A stretch of 64,000 bases of DNA from Dielma sp000508965. Its GTDB lineage: Bacteria; Bacillota_I; Bacilli_A; Erysipelotrichales; Erysipelotrichaceae. Below, in pieces: positions 1-8,719 of this stretch (its first letter is position 1; each line of letters opens with the position of its first letter). Under the pieces are notes generated by a model, which ran no database searches, was not told the origin of the DNA, and saw only the letters and a program-made list of their open reading frames with translations. The stretch covers positions 1 through 64,000 of the forward strand of contig BAHV02000021.1 of the NCBI GenBank assembly GCA_000508965.1, read 5' to 3'. The position numbers were made by a program, and so were the translations under genes.

Positions 1-1
1 A

Positions 2-241
2 ATCAATGAACTTACTAGAGAAAGCTATTTTCTTTCAAAACACAATGAAATTATAAACAAGTCTAATTTAGTTATGAAAACTAATAATTTTAATGATTAT
101 TTAGATACTGTATCTCAGATTAATAATTATTCAAATGTATATTATAATATAACAAAAGCCTGTAATTTATGTTGTGATTATTGTTATTCAATTAATGATA
201 ATAGTAGTGTAAACATTAATGATAATTATATTATTTATTAA
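2..241 (+). pseudogene. N-terminal part of radical SAM peptide maturase, out of frame with its remainder
   Basis: This frame is open from the window edge to a TAA at 239-241. It encodes the radical SAM signature: codons from about 152 read TKACNLCCDYCYS, a CxxxCxxC motif that binds the 4Fe-4S cluster cleaving S-adenosylmethionine. The matching downstream part (the GGEP motif and the SPASM cysteines) lies in another frame starting by 219, so the two pieces are offset by one base within roughly 220-240, a very AT-rich stretch. Either a frameshift has broken the gene or there is a one-base sequencing error. The true start lies outside the window. Confidence 0.7.
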
Positions 242-1118
242 TAAATTATCAAAGCTTAACACAAATGCAATTACTTTAATCGGAGGTGAGCCGTTTTGTC
301 ATCCACGCTTTTATGACATACTTAATTCAATCAAGCAACAGAAAAGCATTGATTCAATGTGTATAGTTACTAACGGCACCTTAATAAATGAAGCTAAAAT
401 TTTTGAATTTCAAGATTCTAGAATAACATTACAAATCAGTTTAGATAGCATACATGAAGAAATAAACTGTTTAACCAGAGGTACAAATACATTAGCAAAA
501 GTTTTAAAGGGAATTAGAATTCTAAAAGCAAATAATGTCAATATGAAAGTAATGCAAGTTTTAACTTCATTAAATATCGATGATGCTAAAGAATTTTACA
601 ATTATTTTACAAATCAAAACATATCTTGTGGATTTTTTATGGTCAAACAAGTAGAAGATAAAATAAAGCCTTCAATACCACAAATAAATGAATTATTAGA
701 TTTCCTCTTTTATGAGAAAGGAAAAAGTCTTCAAGAAATTTTTAATATAGTATGCTTTGCAGAAAATATGTTATTTGGTCATGAAGGGTTCCCAATTACA
801 CATTGTGGTGCTGGAATAAATACCATTAGCATTAATCCAAATGGTGACGTATTTCCTTGTGTTAAAAGATCTTTACCAAAAGATAAAATAACTAACATAT
901 TATGTAATAACGCCATTAATCAACTAGTAGAATTTAGATATAATGTAATCACGAATGAATTAGTTGATAGCAAAGATCGATGTAAAAATTGTAGCATAAA
1001 ATATTTTTGTGGTGGTGGTTGCAGAGCTGAAGAATATAAAAATATTCCATGTGAATTCAATTGTAATTATTTTGAATTTGCAGTAGATTATTATTTTTCA
1101 AAATTATATGAAAATTAG
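219..1118 (+). CDS. Radical SAM/SPASM domain protein, C-terminal part (RiPP maturase-like)
   Basis: The product carries the radical SAM GGEP motif near residue 22 (IGGEPFCHPRF) and ends in a cysteine-rich SPASM region: a Cys in THCGAG, NPNGDVFPC, CKNCSIKYFCGGGC and a final CEFNC pair. SPASM domains hold auxiliary Fe-S clusters in maturases that crosslink or modify ribosomal peptides. The CxxxCxxC motif is absent here because it lies upstream in a different frame (see 2-241), so the ATG at 219 is probably not the native start and has no ribosome-binding site. An MFS exporter follows at 1267, as in many RiPP maturation and export loci. No precursor peptide could be identified; it may lie upstream of the window. 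The maturase class is very likely; the substrate is unknown. Confidence 0.75.
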   Translation: MIIILFINKLSKLNTNAITLIGGEPFCHPRFYDILNSIKQQKSIDSMCIVTNGTLINEAKIFEFQDSRITLQISLDSIHEEINCLTRGTNTLAKVLKGIRILKANNVNMKVMQVLTSLNIDDAKEFYNYFTNQNISCGFFMVKQVEDKIKPSIPQINELLDFLFYEKGKSLQEIFNIVCFAENMLFGHEGFPITHCGAGINTISINPNGDVFPCVKRSLPKDKITNILCNNAINQLVEFRYNVITNELVDSKDRCKNCSIKYFCGGGCRAEEYKNIPCEFNCNYFEFAVDYYFSKLYEN

Positions 1119-1171
1119 ATTATTGATAAGGAGGTTGTGTTATAATAATTCTTTATCTTAATGTATAATGA

Positions 1172-1219
1172 AAATTAGATATCAATAAATATTATTGAAA
1201 TTCATATATAATCTAATTT
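1172..1219. repeat. AT-rich nested inverted repeat between maturase and exporter
   Basis: Nine-base arms AAATTAGAT (1172-1180) and ATCTAATTT (1211-1219) enclose a second inverted repeat, CAATAA (1183-1188) with TTATTG (1192-1197). The left arm sequence also occurs at the end of the upstream gene near 1112. There is no T-run, so it is not a typical terminator; it may be an operator or an mRNA hairpin. An AAGGAGGT box at 1129-1136 has no credible start codon behind it, suggesting gene decay here. Confidence 0.4.
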
Positions 1220-1266
1220 GTTGTACATAAGCATTAAAGCTTTATATAACATATAACACTGAAAAA

Positions 1267-2487
1267 ATGAAAATATTCAAACAAAACAAAAATTTACAAT
1301 TATTATTACTATCATCATTTGTAAACAGATTTGGTGATGTGATTTTTGATTTATTCATTATATGGAAAATTACAATAAATAATAACAATATCATGGATGC
1401 TGTATATTTATTAAGTGGGTCAATTTTATTTAGAGCTATTCTAGCAATGTTTTCTGGAATAATTATAGATAAATTTAACAAAAAAAAATTGATTCTGATT
1501 GCCAATTCATTATCAATTATAATTATAACTTTATTTGCTTTAAATTTTGATGTGTTATTATTAAATGTAAAAATTTGCTTAATACTAATATTATTAAATA
1601 ACATCAATAATGAAATTTTTTATAGAAGCAGTCTAGCAATCGGAGCTGAAATGTCTGATAAGCCGACCTTTATACGTTATCAATCCATTACAAGTTTTAC
1701 AAGTAAGACAATTGATATTATGGGATCAGCAATTGTGGGATTATTGATTGCTATAATTCCTGATATATTGATATTTGCAATAGACATTTCCTCCTTTTTA
1801 TGTTCATCATTATTCATAATAAAAATTAATTATGTATGTTTTAACAATAGCATCAAAAATGATAAAAGAAAATTGATATTTAATATATTGGATGATGTGA
1901 AAGTTTCGATACATTATATATATAAAATGAAATTTCTAAGATATTTTATAATCATAATGTGTGTATTAAACTTAGCATATGGATTTATCCCAAATATTTT
2001 ACCATTAATGTTTTCTACAGAATACAATAGTTCAATATCTTACGGGATAATTAAATCAGCAATAACTATAGGAAGTATGTTTGGCTTAATATTGGTAACA
2101 AAATTTGGTAATAGGGTAAGTATGCTTTTTAAAATCAGTATGATTGGCTGTACTATATGTATGCTGTTTATGCTTTTACCCCTCGATATGATTTTTGTTA
2201 TCATATTATTTTTAAGTTATGGTTTTTTTGACGCAATTACACAGCCCCTATTTAGTTATACTGTGTCTAGCATTGACAGTAGCATCAGAAGTAAAGTACT
2301 TGGAGGAATTGATACAATCATATTACTGTCCCCTAGTTTAGGGATGTATTTAGGTACAATTGCAATGCAATACAATTATAGCTGTGGATTTATTTTTTTG
2401 GCTATGATTTTTATAGTAGCTTTATTTTTAATAACGAAGAGCAACGATTTAAATCATATAGAAGTTAAAAGCGAGAGGAAAATATGA
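1267..2487 (+). CDS. MFS transporter, likely peptide or small-molecule exporter
   Basis: A 406-residue, strongly hydrophobic protein with about 12 predicted membrane helices. The N-terminal pattern (SSFVNRFGDVIFDL, then SGIIIDKFNKKK between helices 2 and 3) is typical of the EntS/MFS_3-like efflux branch of the major facilitator superfamily. It sits directly after the radical SAM/SPASM gene, so export of the modified peptide is the simplest role, but this is inference. No clear Shine-Dalgarno sequence precedes the ATG. The C-terminal third is duplicated as a decayed fragment at 3215-3518. Codon use is extremely AT-rich, unlike the genes from 3.8 kb onward, consistent with acquisition by transfer. 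Confidence 0.8.
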   Translation: MKIFKQNKNLQLLLLSSFVNRFGDVIFDLFIIWKITINNNNIMDAVYLLSGSILFRAILAMFSGIIIDKFNKKKLILIANSLSIIIITLFALNFDVLLLNVKICLILILLNNINNEIFYRSSLAIGAEMSDKPTFIRYQSITSFTSKTIDIMGSAIVGLLIAIIPDILIFAIDISSFLCSSLFIIKINYVCFNNSIKNDKRKLIFNILDDVKVSIHYIYKMKFLRYFIIIMCVLNLAYGFIPNILPLMFSTEYNSSISYGIIKSAITIGSMFGLILVTKFGNRVSMLFKISMIGCTICMLFMLLPLDMIFVIILFLSYGFFDAITQPLFSYTVSSIDSSIRSKVLGGIDTIILLSPSLGMYLGTIAMQYNYSCGFIFLAMIFIVALFLITKSNDLNHIEVKSERKI

Positions 2488-2534
2488 AAAAAATATCTAA
2501 ATATGTTCTTGAATTTCACTTGAAATCTAACTAA
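2484..2534 (+). CDS. Possible 16-residue peptide coupled to the MFS gene
   Basis: An ATG overlaps the stop codon of the MFS gene (ATGA) and has a good ribosome-binding site, GAGAGGAAA, 3-10 bases upstream. It reads MKKISKYVLEFHLKSN and then TAA. It could be a short secreted, signalling or precursor peptide, or the surviving N-terminus of a decayed third gene of the cassette. The evidence is only the coupling and the ribosome-binding site. Confidence 0.3.
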   Translation: MKKISKYVLEFHLKSN

Positions 2535-3214
2535 AGATTTATAGAAAACAATAAAGATTTCCGTTAATCATGCGAAAGTATACTTAATTATCAATACCTA
2601 TATTTAAGGTAACTGAAGAAAAAGGATAGTAGTTTTAGCTATTGAATGAAAATTTAGACTAATTCTTTTTTGTAAACATTTCCTATTGATAATATAATAT
2701 TTCGTATTATTAAATAAATATTTTATTATCAAAATTTTTATTTGCTAATATCTACTATATGATAGATATTAGCAAATGATTCTCATCTTTGTTTCTAACA
2801 AATTAAAATCGCATTTATACTAATTGTCTGTCCTCTGTTTTTTTGATAAAAAATAACACTATTTGCTTTTATTTGAGAATTTTATAATTTTATAAAAATG
2901 CTTTTTGTAATGAAAAATCATATTAAAGAAGTATTTGAGATTCATTTTGTAATCTCAGCCATACAGTAAGTAAATAAAATCATTTCTGCAAAACAAGCAA
3001 TCTTTCAGCATAATTACTTCATTAATAAGTTCATATTTAAGATAAACACAATTTTAGTCTTTATCTTATCCTAATTTTATCATAATATTATCAAAATAAC
3101 TTTAGTTAGTGAATGCATTATGCTTTTCCTGAAGTGAAAAGTTATATTCCACTTTAAGGGGGAGAAAATGGAAATGAGTCTTTCACATAATTCCAGTTGA
3201 TTTTACTTTTTCAG
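2535..3214. other. AT-rich gene-free stretch
   Basis: About 680 bases with no credible reading frame on either strand. Its only notable structure is a perfect hairpin at 2741-2776. Together with the exporter relic that follows, it looks like the decayed remainder of a second maturase/exporter cassette, but no maturase remnant could be recognised in it. Confidence 0.5.
2741..2776. repeat. Perfect 14-bp inverted repeat
   Basis: Arms TTTGCTAATATCTA (2741-2754) and TAGATATTAGCAAA (2763-2776) are exact reverse complements around an 8-base loop. It has low GC content and lacks a clean T-run, so it is a weak terminator candidate at best; it may be an operator or a mobile-element end. Confidence 0.5.
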
Positions 3215-3518
3215 TATGTGATATTTTAATTGGATGTCAGCTGCCTCTTAATATGATACTGATTATCTTATTATTTTTAAGCTATGGCTTTTTTGATGCA
3301 ATCACACAGCCGTTATTCAGCTATACAGTTTCCAGTATTGGCAGTAATGTCAGAAGTAAAGTGCTGGCGGTATTGATACGATAATTTTACTCTCCCCTAG
3401 TTTAGGAATGTATTTAGGAACAATTATCATGCAATACAACTTTGATTGGGGATTTATTTTTTTAGTGATGATTTTCATAACAGCCCTATTATTGATATTT
3501 CTTTTCTTATTTAAATAA
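3215..3518 (+). pseudogene. Decayed copy of the MFS exporter 3' end
   Basis: From about 3253 the sequence reads MILIILLFLSYGFFDAITQP and onward, closely matching the C-terminal third of the exporter at 1267-2487. At 3361-3370 one base is missing relative to the intact gene (KVLGGIDT becomes KVLAVLIR then TAA). Shifting frame restores the match (GIDTIILLSPSLGMYLGT) through to a TAA at 3516-3518. Upstream of 3253 only a short IGC match remains, so the 5' part has been deleted. It is a paralogous relic and not a strict duplicate, since many positions differ. Confidence 0.85.
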
Positions 3519-3588
3519 ACTTCATTATCAAATGAATTCAAATACTTTATTTATTCAATATTCACTGTATAAAATTTCATAGTTCCCC

Positions 3589-3681
3589 AAAAAAATAAAA
3601 AGGAAGGAATAGAATCCTTCCAAACATTAATGCCCTATACTTATGGCACTAAGAGCTGTACTGTGGGTATTTCTGCCTTCA
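3589..3681 (-). ncRNA. Candidate small RNA with own promoter and terminator
   Basis: On the minus strand a promoter (TTGACT, 16-base spacer, TATAGT) is followed by about 60 bases that are clearly more GC-rich than the surroundings and contain no reading frame. Then comes a textbook Rho-independent terminator: GGAAGGA, 6-base loop, TCCTTCC (3602-3621) and a T-run (3589-3601). Internal complementarity includes TGCC/GGCA pairs around 3631-3648. The transcript would be about 90 nt. It does not match any RNA family recognised here. It lies between the exporter relic and the end of the antiporter operon. Confidence 0.45.
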
Positions 3682-3686
3682 CCTAT

Positions 3687-3714
3687 ACTATACATTTTTC
3701 CATGTATAAGTCAA
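3687..3714 (-). promoter_or_regulatory. Sigma-A-type promoter of candidate small RNA
   Basis: On the minus strand, -35 TTGACT (3709-3714), a 16-base spacer and -10 TATAGT (3687-3692). Transcription would begin near 3680 and run to the terminator at 3602-3621. No coding sequence follows. Confidence 0.5.
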
Positions 3715-3790
3715 TGATATTGAAATCATTCGACAATTATTTATAAGATTTAAAAGGAACGTCTTCTATATGAAAAATCATAATTGCACG

Positions 3791-3825
3791 AAAAGACAGC
3801 AATCCATTCGGAACCGTTGTCTTTT
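3791..3825 (-). terminator. Putative terminator of the antiporter operon
   Basis: The sequence just after the last antiporter gene can fold into a stem with AAAAGACA and TGTCTTTT arms and a partly paired interior. The T-run lies inside the 3' arm, so efficiency is uncertain. Confidence 0.45.
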
Positions 3826-3827
3826 GA

Positions 3828-5762
3828 TTAGAATATTAAATAAAGCATGGCAATCGTCATACCCAAACCAAACAGGACAAGGCTCTTTGCCAGATTAATT
3901 GATTGTGCCTTATCAGGATCAAGCGCCGCAATCGTAATTTTATCATCCTCAGGCGGTATTACAACACCATTTTCCTGATTGAAGATAAATTTTCGTGACA
4001 GTTTAATCAGCCATTCAGGAACCGAGGCTATCACCCGTGAAACTAAAGCGCCGATAAATGGCAGTACATGCAGCAGCAATGGCCGGTAAACGCCATTCTC
4101 AAGATTGAGCCATGCCGGCCAGCGATCCACATAAACCGAAGATCCATCTGCCTGTTTACTCATCAGCCATGTACGGACAAAACCAAAGTAAACAACAGCA
4201 CCGATAACGATGGAAATCAAAGCACCCTTTAAATTAGTCAATGAGAAATACGCGACAGCTTCCCCGGCATGTGCGTTCATTGAACCCAGTGTCATAGCCG
4301 CAATAGCATCCATGCTCTGATGCGGAAACATTCCTAAAATCGGCAGAATCAATGCCGCAGTCAACAAGACAGCACCGCTGACTTTATTCATTGATTTAGC
4401 TTGATCCATTTTCTTTTGATCAGCATTCGATTCAACAAATAAAGCTACAAATAATTTTGTCATATAAGCGATTGTCAAGCCGCCCGCAAACAGGAACAGC
4501 ATTTCAACACCCTTGAAGAAAAGCATCGAACTGCCTTGTGACAGTGCAATCATCTCAACAATACTTTCATGAATTAACGTTTTAGAAATATAGCCATTCC
4601 ACAAAGGAATCCCACAGATTCCCAACACACCCATTAAAAAGATAAACATTAACAATTTTTTATTTTTCCCATATCCACGGATCTTGTTTAAGTCAAGCTC
4701 ATGCAGATTCATGTAAACAACACCGGCGGCCATAAACAGCACCAGCTTCAATAAACCATGATTAAGAATATGCAGCATCGTACCCTGAGCGGCCAAAGTG
4801 TTATGCTCGCCCAACAAGCACTGCATGCCGATGGCCACTGTAATAAATCCAATCTGTGAAAGTGATGAACAAGCCAGCGTTCGTTTCAGATTGATCGAGA
4901 ACACCGCCAGTATTGCTCCTAATACCATGGTGATAACACCTAGGATTAAAATCATCATTCCCCAGTCCGCATTATGCAGAAACATTCCACAGCTCAGCAT
5001 AATGACACCAAACACACCGCTTTTCGTTAAGATACAGGATAGCAATGCACTCGCCGGTGCCGGTGCCGCCGGATGCGCTTCAGGGAGCCAGATATGCAGT
5101 GGGAACATCCCCGCCTTTGCCGCAAAGCCCGTTAATACCAGGATGCCGCTGATCATCAGCAACCCCGGATCAGCCACAGTATCCACCGCTCCGATCAATT
5201 CATTATAAAATAACGTCTGACATTGATGATAGACCATAAAGATTCCCATCAATGTCACTAAACCGCCGACAACCGCTACTGCCAGATACGTCTTAGCCGC
5301 TTTTAATGCCGTATCACTCTCATCATGAATAACCAAGACAAAGGAAGTGAAGGACATAATTTCAAAGAATACAAAAGTAGTGAATAAATCCGCTGACAGG
5401 AAGACGCCCACTGTTGCCCCCAAACTTGCCAGCATGAAGAAATAATAGCGGTTGCGGTTATGATAATGCGCGAAATATTCATCAGAGAAAATAGTGGTCA
5501 TCATCCAGATAAACGCGCACAGACAAGCAAGCACACCATGAATGCCGCTTGTATCAAAGTTCAAACCTAACCCACAAACATTTTCCAAAGTTAACGTTTC
5601 ACTCTGATTAAGCAAGATCAAAGCCGCTCCCATCGTTAAAACGGTAACTAAAATCGCGAACAGATTTCTGGCATGCTTATTATAACGCCCGATCAGATAA
5701 CTGACAGGTGCCATCAGCAGCGGAAAAAATACGGTGAAAATCAGCCTTATTTCAATAGTCAT
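3828..5762 (-). CDS. Antiporter-like membrane subunit (NuoL/HyfB/MnhA-like), last gene of Mrp/Mbh-type operon
   Basis: A 644-residue polytopic protein of the proton-translocating NuoL/M/N family. Conserved charged residues of the ion path are present: Glu in FVFFEIMSF, Lys in TGFAAKAGMFPLH, Lys in SCILTKSGVF, and the later helix HILNHGLLKLVLF. It is longer than an MnhD-type subunit and has extra C-terminal helices, like HyfB or the N-terminal part of MnhA, but lacks the DUF4040 and MnhB-like tail that a full MnhA carries; those parts are separate genes in this operon. The gene starts 12 bases after its neighbour with an AGGAGGG site. Role: one of four putative Na+/H+ or H+ channel subunits in a membrane complex. 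Confidence 0.85.
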   Translation of the reverse strand: MTIEIRLIFTVFFPLLMAPVSYLIGRYNKHARNLFAILVTVLTMGAALILLNQSETLTLENVCGLGLNFDTSGIHGVLACLCAFIWMMTTIFSDEYFAHYHNRNRYYFFMLASLGATVGVFLSADLFTTFVFFEIMSFTSFVLVIHDESDTALKAAKTYLAVAVVGGLVTLMGIFMVYHQCQTLFYNELIGAVDTVADPGLLMISGILVLTGFAAKAGMFPLHIWLPEAHPAAPAPASALLSCILTKSGVFGVIMLSCGMFLHNADWGMMILILGVITMVLGAILAVFSINLKRTLACSSLSQIGFITVAIGMQCLLGEHNTLAAQGTMLHILNHGLLKLVLFMAAGVVYMNLHELDLNKIRGYGKNKKLLMFIFLMGVLGICGIPLWNGYISKTLIHESIVEMIALSQGSSMLFFKGVEMLFLFAGGLTIAYMTKLFVALFVESNADQKKMDQAKSMNKVSGAVLLTAALILPILGMFPHQSMDAIAAMTLGSMNAHAGEAVAYFSLTNLKGALISIVIGAVVYFGFVRTWLMSKQADGSSVYVDRWPAWLNLENGVYRPLLLHVLPFIGALVSRVIASVPEWLIKLSRKFIFNQENGVVIPPEDDKITIAALDPDKAQSINLAKSLVLFGLGMTIAMLYLIF

Positions 5763-5774
5763 CGTCTTTCCCTC

Positions 5775-7238
5775 CTAACTGATACCCGCAATCAAATTGA
5801 TTGCCTGCAGCAACGGCTGCGGATATAGTGCCACAACTATCGTAGCTGCCGATAAAATAATCAATGGTGCGCACATGAGCCAATTCGGATCATGTCCATC
5901 CGCCTGTTCACCCTTTGGCGGGAAGTAGGCCTTAACCAATAATGATATACAATATAAAGCAGTTAGCAATGCCGATAGAATCAATACCATCACACCGACA
6001 TAAGCCAATGGATTGCCGCTGTCTACCGCTGCCGTAGCCAAGGCCCATTTACTGAAGAAACCGGCGAACGGCGGAACACCGATCAAACCAAAGGATGCCA
6101 CCGCCATGCAGCCAAAGACAATCGGCATCTTTCTGGCCAAACCGCCAATTTCATAAATATATTCCTTATGTGTCTTATATAAGATAGCTCCTGCCGCAAA
6201 GAACAAGGTAATCTTGATCAGCGCATGATAAATCAGATGCAGCAGTGCGGCTGACATCCCCTGCGGCGTACACAGCAGAATACCAAAAATAATATAAGAA
6301 AGATTAGAAATCGTCGAATAAGCAAAACGGCGCTTAATATGCGGTGTTCTTAAAGCCATGATTGAACCGTAGAGAATCGTGACCATCGCCAGAATCAGCA
6401 AAAATGACTGTTCCCAAGAACCGCTGATCAATTCAGTGCCAAAGCTGAAATAGGTGAGACGGATCATCGCAAATATTCCTGACTTAACAACCGCCACCGC
6501 ATGCAGTAAAGCGGTAACCGGTGTCGGTGCCACGGACGCTGCCGGCAGCCAGTGACTGAATGGGAATAATGCCGCCTTGACGCCAAAACCCAAAAAGGTC
6601 AGCAGGAAGACAAAACGTAGCAGCTCCTCATTGCCTTTCACAAGCATCGGATCAAGCGTGCCGCCCAAGGTGAATAATTCATTGCCGCCATACAGACAAA
6701 TGAAAATAAAACCGATAAATGCCAAGGATGCACCTGCCATCATATAGATAATATAAGTCTTGCCCGCATGCCTCGCCTTGCCATCCATCGCATGCATAAC
6801 TAAAGGAATCGTTGACAGCGTCAAGAACTCATAGAAAACATAAAGCGTGAACATATTGCCCGCAAAAGCCAAGCCAAGTACAACCCCAAAGGCCATGATA
6901 AAGAAAGCAAAGAAACGCTGTTCATGTCCCTCATGCTTCATATATTCAAAGGCATAGAAAGTAGTTAATACCCAGAGGATTGAAACCATCGTGCCAAAGA
7001 AGGCTGAAAGTGAGTCTACCCTGAATACAAAAGCCAGCGTATCCGTAAAGCTGAACAGTACAAAAGGTTCAGCACCGTGGGTAAAGATCATCAATAAAGC
7101 TGTCAAAGCATTTAAGATCACTATACCGGCAACCCAAAAATATAACGTCTTTCGTTCCTTAAAACGGAACGTCAGCAAGCCGGTTCCTGTCAAAACAGGA
7201 AATAGCACCGGGATGATAGTTAAAACTGAATCAAGCAT
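5775..7238 (-). CDS. Antiporter-like membrane subunit (NuoM/MnhD family)
   Basis: A 487-residue multi-helix protein with the family signatures: YVFYEFLTL (channel Glu), GFGVKAALFPF (Lys), PTPVTALLHAVAVVKSG, and HALIKITLF (Lys of helix 12). The PTPVTALLHAVAVV segment is closer to the MnhA/NuoL type than its neighbours are, and one extra residue interrupts the usual FPFH motif (FPFSHWLP). A strong AGGAGGT site precedes the ATG. It is the third of four consecutive antiporter-like genes (after 8720-10216 and 7255-8709), which suggests a multi-channel pump and not a simple seven-gene Mrp antiporter. Confidence 0.85.
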   Translation of the reverse strand: MLDSVLTIIPVLFPVLTGTGLLTFRFKERKTLYFWVAGIVILNALTALLMIFTHGAEPFVLFSFTDTLAFVFRVDSLSAFFGTMVSILWVLTTFYAFEYMKHEGHEQRFFAFFIMAFGVVLGLAFAGNMFTLYVFYEFLTLSTIPLVMHAMDGKARHAGKTYIIYMMAGASLAFIGFIFICLYGGNELFTLGGTLDPMLVKGNEELLRFVFLLTFLGFGVKAALFPFSHWLPAASVAPTPVTALLHAVAVVKSGIFAMIRLTYFSFGTELISGSWEQSFLLILAMVTILYGSIMALRTPHIKRRFAYSTISNLSYIIFGILLCTPQGMSAALLHLIYHALIKITLFFAAGAILYKTHKEYIYEIGGLARKMPIVFGCMAVASFGLIGVPPFAGFFSKWALATAAVDSGNPLAYVGVMVLILSALLTALYCISLLVKAYFPPKGEQADGHDPNWLMCAPLIILSAATIVVALYPQPLLQAINLIAGIS

Positions 7239-7254
7239 CTTGTTACCTCCTGTT

Positions 7255-8709
7255 TTAAAAGAGTGCGCTAAGCAACAGCGTCAATGAATCCATAATCGGT
7301 TTTGGGAACAACCCGCAAACGATCAAGATCACTGCCAATATGCCCAACGGCAGCCCCATAAGAATATTTACATCCTTCTTTTTCAGCTTCTTATAATTAA
7401 ACGCAGAACCCGGAAAGAATGCGTCAATGATGATAGGCAGCGTATAACCAGCTGTCAAAAGTGCTGAAATCATCAGTACCGCAATGCCTAATAAACCTAA
7501 CGGATTACTGAAAGCCCCCTGCGCGATATACCACTTGCTGACAAAACCGCCCAGCGGCGGAATACCGATCAAAGATAAGGAAGCAATGGTAAAGATGATC
7601 ATGACAAATGGCATCTGCTTGCCAAGTCCTTTATATTCATCAACCCGTTTCAAACCCGTCTTATAAATGATTGATCCCGCTGAAAGGAAGAGCATATTCT
7701 TAGCCAATGCATGATAAATTATCTGCAGAATCGCACCGATTAAACCAAGCGGTGTCATTAAGAATAAGGCAAACAGCACATAGGATACTTGTGAAACAGT
7801 CGAATAAGCCAATCTTTTCTTTAAGACTTTTTCCTTATAAGCCAGCATTGAACCCATAAAGATCGTAAATATAGCTAAGCCAAGACAGATCGTCTGCGCA
7901 AAACTGCCTTGCAGGAAAGATGCGCCAAAAACAAAGTAAGTAACTCTGATAATGGCCAGCACACCGCCTTTGGTAATAACACCGGACAACAGCGCGGACG
8001 CCGGTGAAGGAGCAATAGGATGCGCCGCCGGCAGCCATGCATGCAGCGGGAACATACCCGCTTTGCAGCCAAAACCAATCATCATCAGTAAATAAACGGT
8101 ATAAAGCAAATTCTCATTGCCTACAGCCAGCTCTGGGATTAAGCTTCCGCCCGGCACAAAGGCCAGTGTAGCGGCAAAGTGATTAATAAAGAAAATCCCC
8201 AAAAGGCCCAAACCAGCGCCAAAGACTGAATAACCGAGATATTTCAAACCCGCGCTGATCGCTTCTTTGCTCTGTGTATGCAGTACCAAAGGCACGCTAA
8301 GCAGCGTCATCATTTCATAGCACAGATACATCGTCACTAAATTCTTTGCCATCGACAGGCCCATCAAGGCCGCCAGCGTCAGCATATAAAATAAATAATA
8401 GCGCGGACGATGATCCTCATGCTTCATATATTCAAATGAATAAATCGCAGCCATCAGCCACAGCACACTGATCAACAGTAAAAAGATCATTGATATGACA
8501 TCAACACCAAATACCAGTGCAATTGAATCAGTAAAACGCAGCAATTCAAATTCACTCACTGGATGCATAATAAGCATAAGTACCACAAGTACCTGCATAA
8601 GCAAACTAATCAATACAACACTATTTCTTAGCTTGTCCTGTTTCAGACAACCGGTAATAAAACCAGTAAGGACAGGCAGGAAAAGCGCAGTCAGACATAA
8701 TACTTCCAT
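7255..8709 (-). CDS. Antiporter-like membrane subunit (MnhD/MbhH family)
   Basis: A 484-residue polytopic protein. It carries the conserved ion-path residues: Glu in YLCYEMMTL, Lys in IGFGCKAGMFPLHAWLP, Lys in SGVITKGG and Lys in YHALAKNMLF. The AHPIAPSPASALLSG loop is typical of the HyfB/MnhD group. It starts 10 bases after the stop of the upstream MnhD-like gene. Paralogous to the genes on both sides, it most likely arose by duplication within the operon. Confidence 0.87.
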   Translation of the reverse strand: MEVLCLTALFLPVLTGFITGCLKQDKLRNSVVLISLLMQVLVVLMLIMHPVSEFELLRFTDSIALVFGVDVISMIFLLLISVLWLMAAIYSFEYMKHEDHRPRYYLFYMLTLAALMGLSMAKNLVTMYLCYEMMTLLSVPLVLHTQSKEAISAGLKYLGYSVFGAGLGLLGIFFINHFAATLAFVPGGSLIPELAVGNENLLYTVYLLMMIGFGCKAGMFPLHAWLPAAHPIAPSPASALLSGVITKGGVLAIIRVTYFVFGASFLQGSFAQTICLGLAIFTIFMGSMLAYKEKVLKKRLAYSTVSQVSYVLFALFLMTPLGLIGAILQIIYHALAKNMLFLSAGSIIYKTGLKRVDEYKGLGKQMPFVMIIFTIASLSLIGIPPLGGFVSKWYIAQGAFSNPLGLLGIAVLMISALLTAGYTLPIIIDAFFPGSAFNYKKLKKKDVNILMGLPLGILAVILIVCGLFPKPIMDSLTLLLSALF

Positions 8710-8719
8710 ATCGTTCCCC

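Noticed and set aside
3626..3681. Resemblance of the small RNA body to part of 5S rRNA
   Set aside because: A few short matches (an AGCTCTT-like stretch) without the 5S ends or helices; too weak to claim.
4798..5208. Plus-strand frames inside the antiporter genes
   Set aside because: They are antisense shadows of conserved membrane-protein codons and have no start signals.
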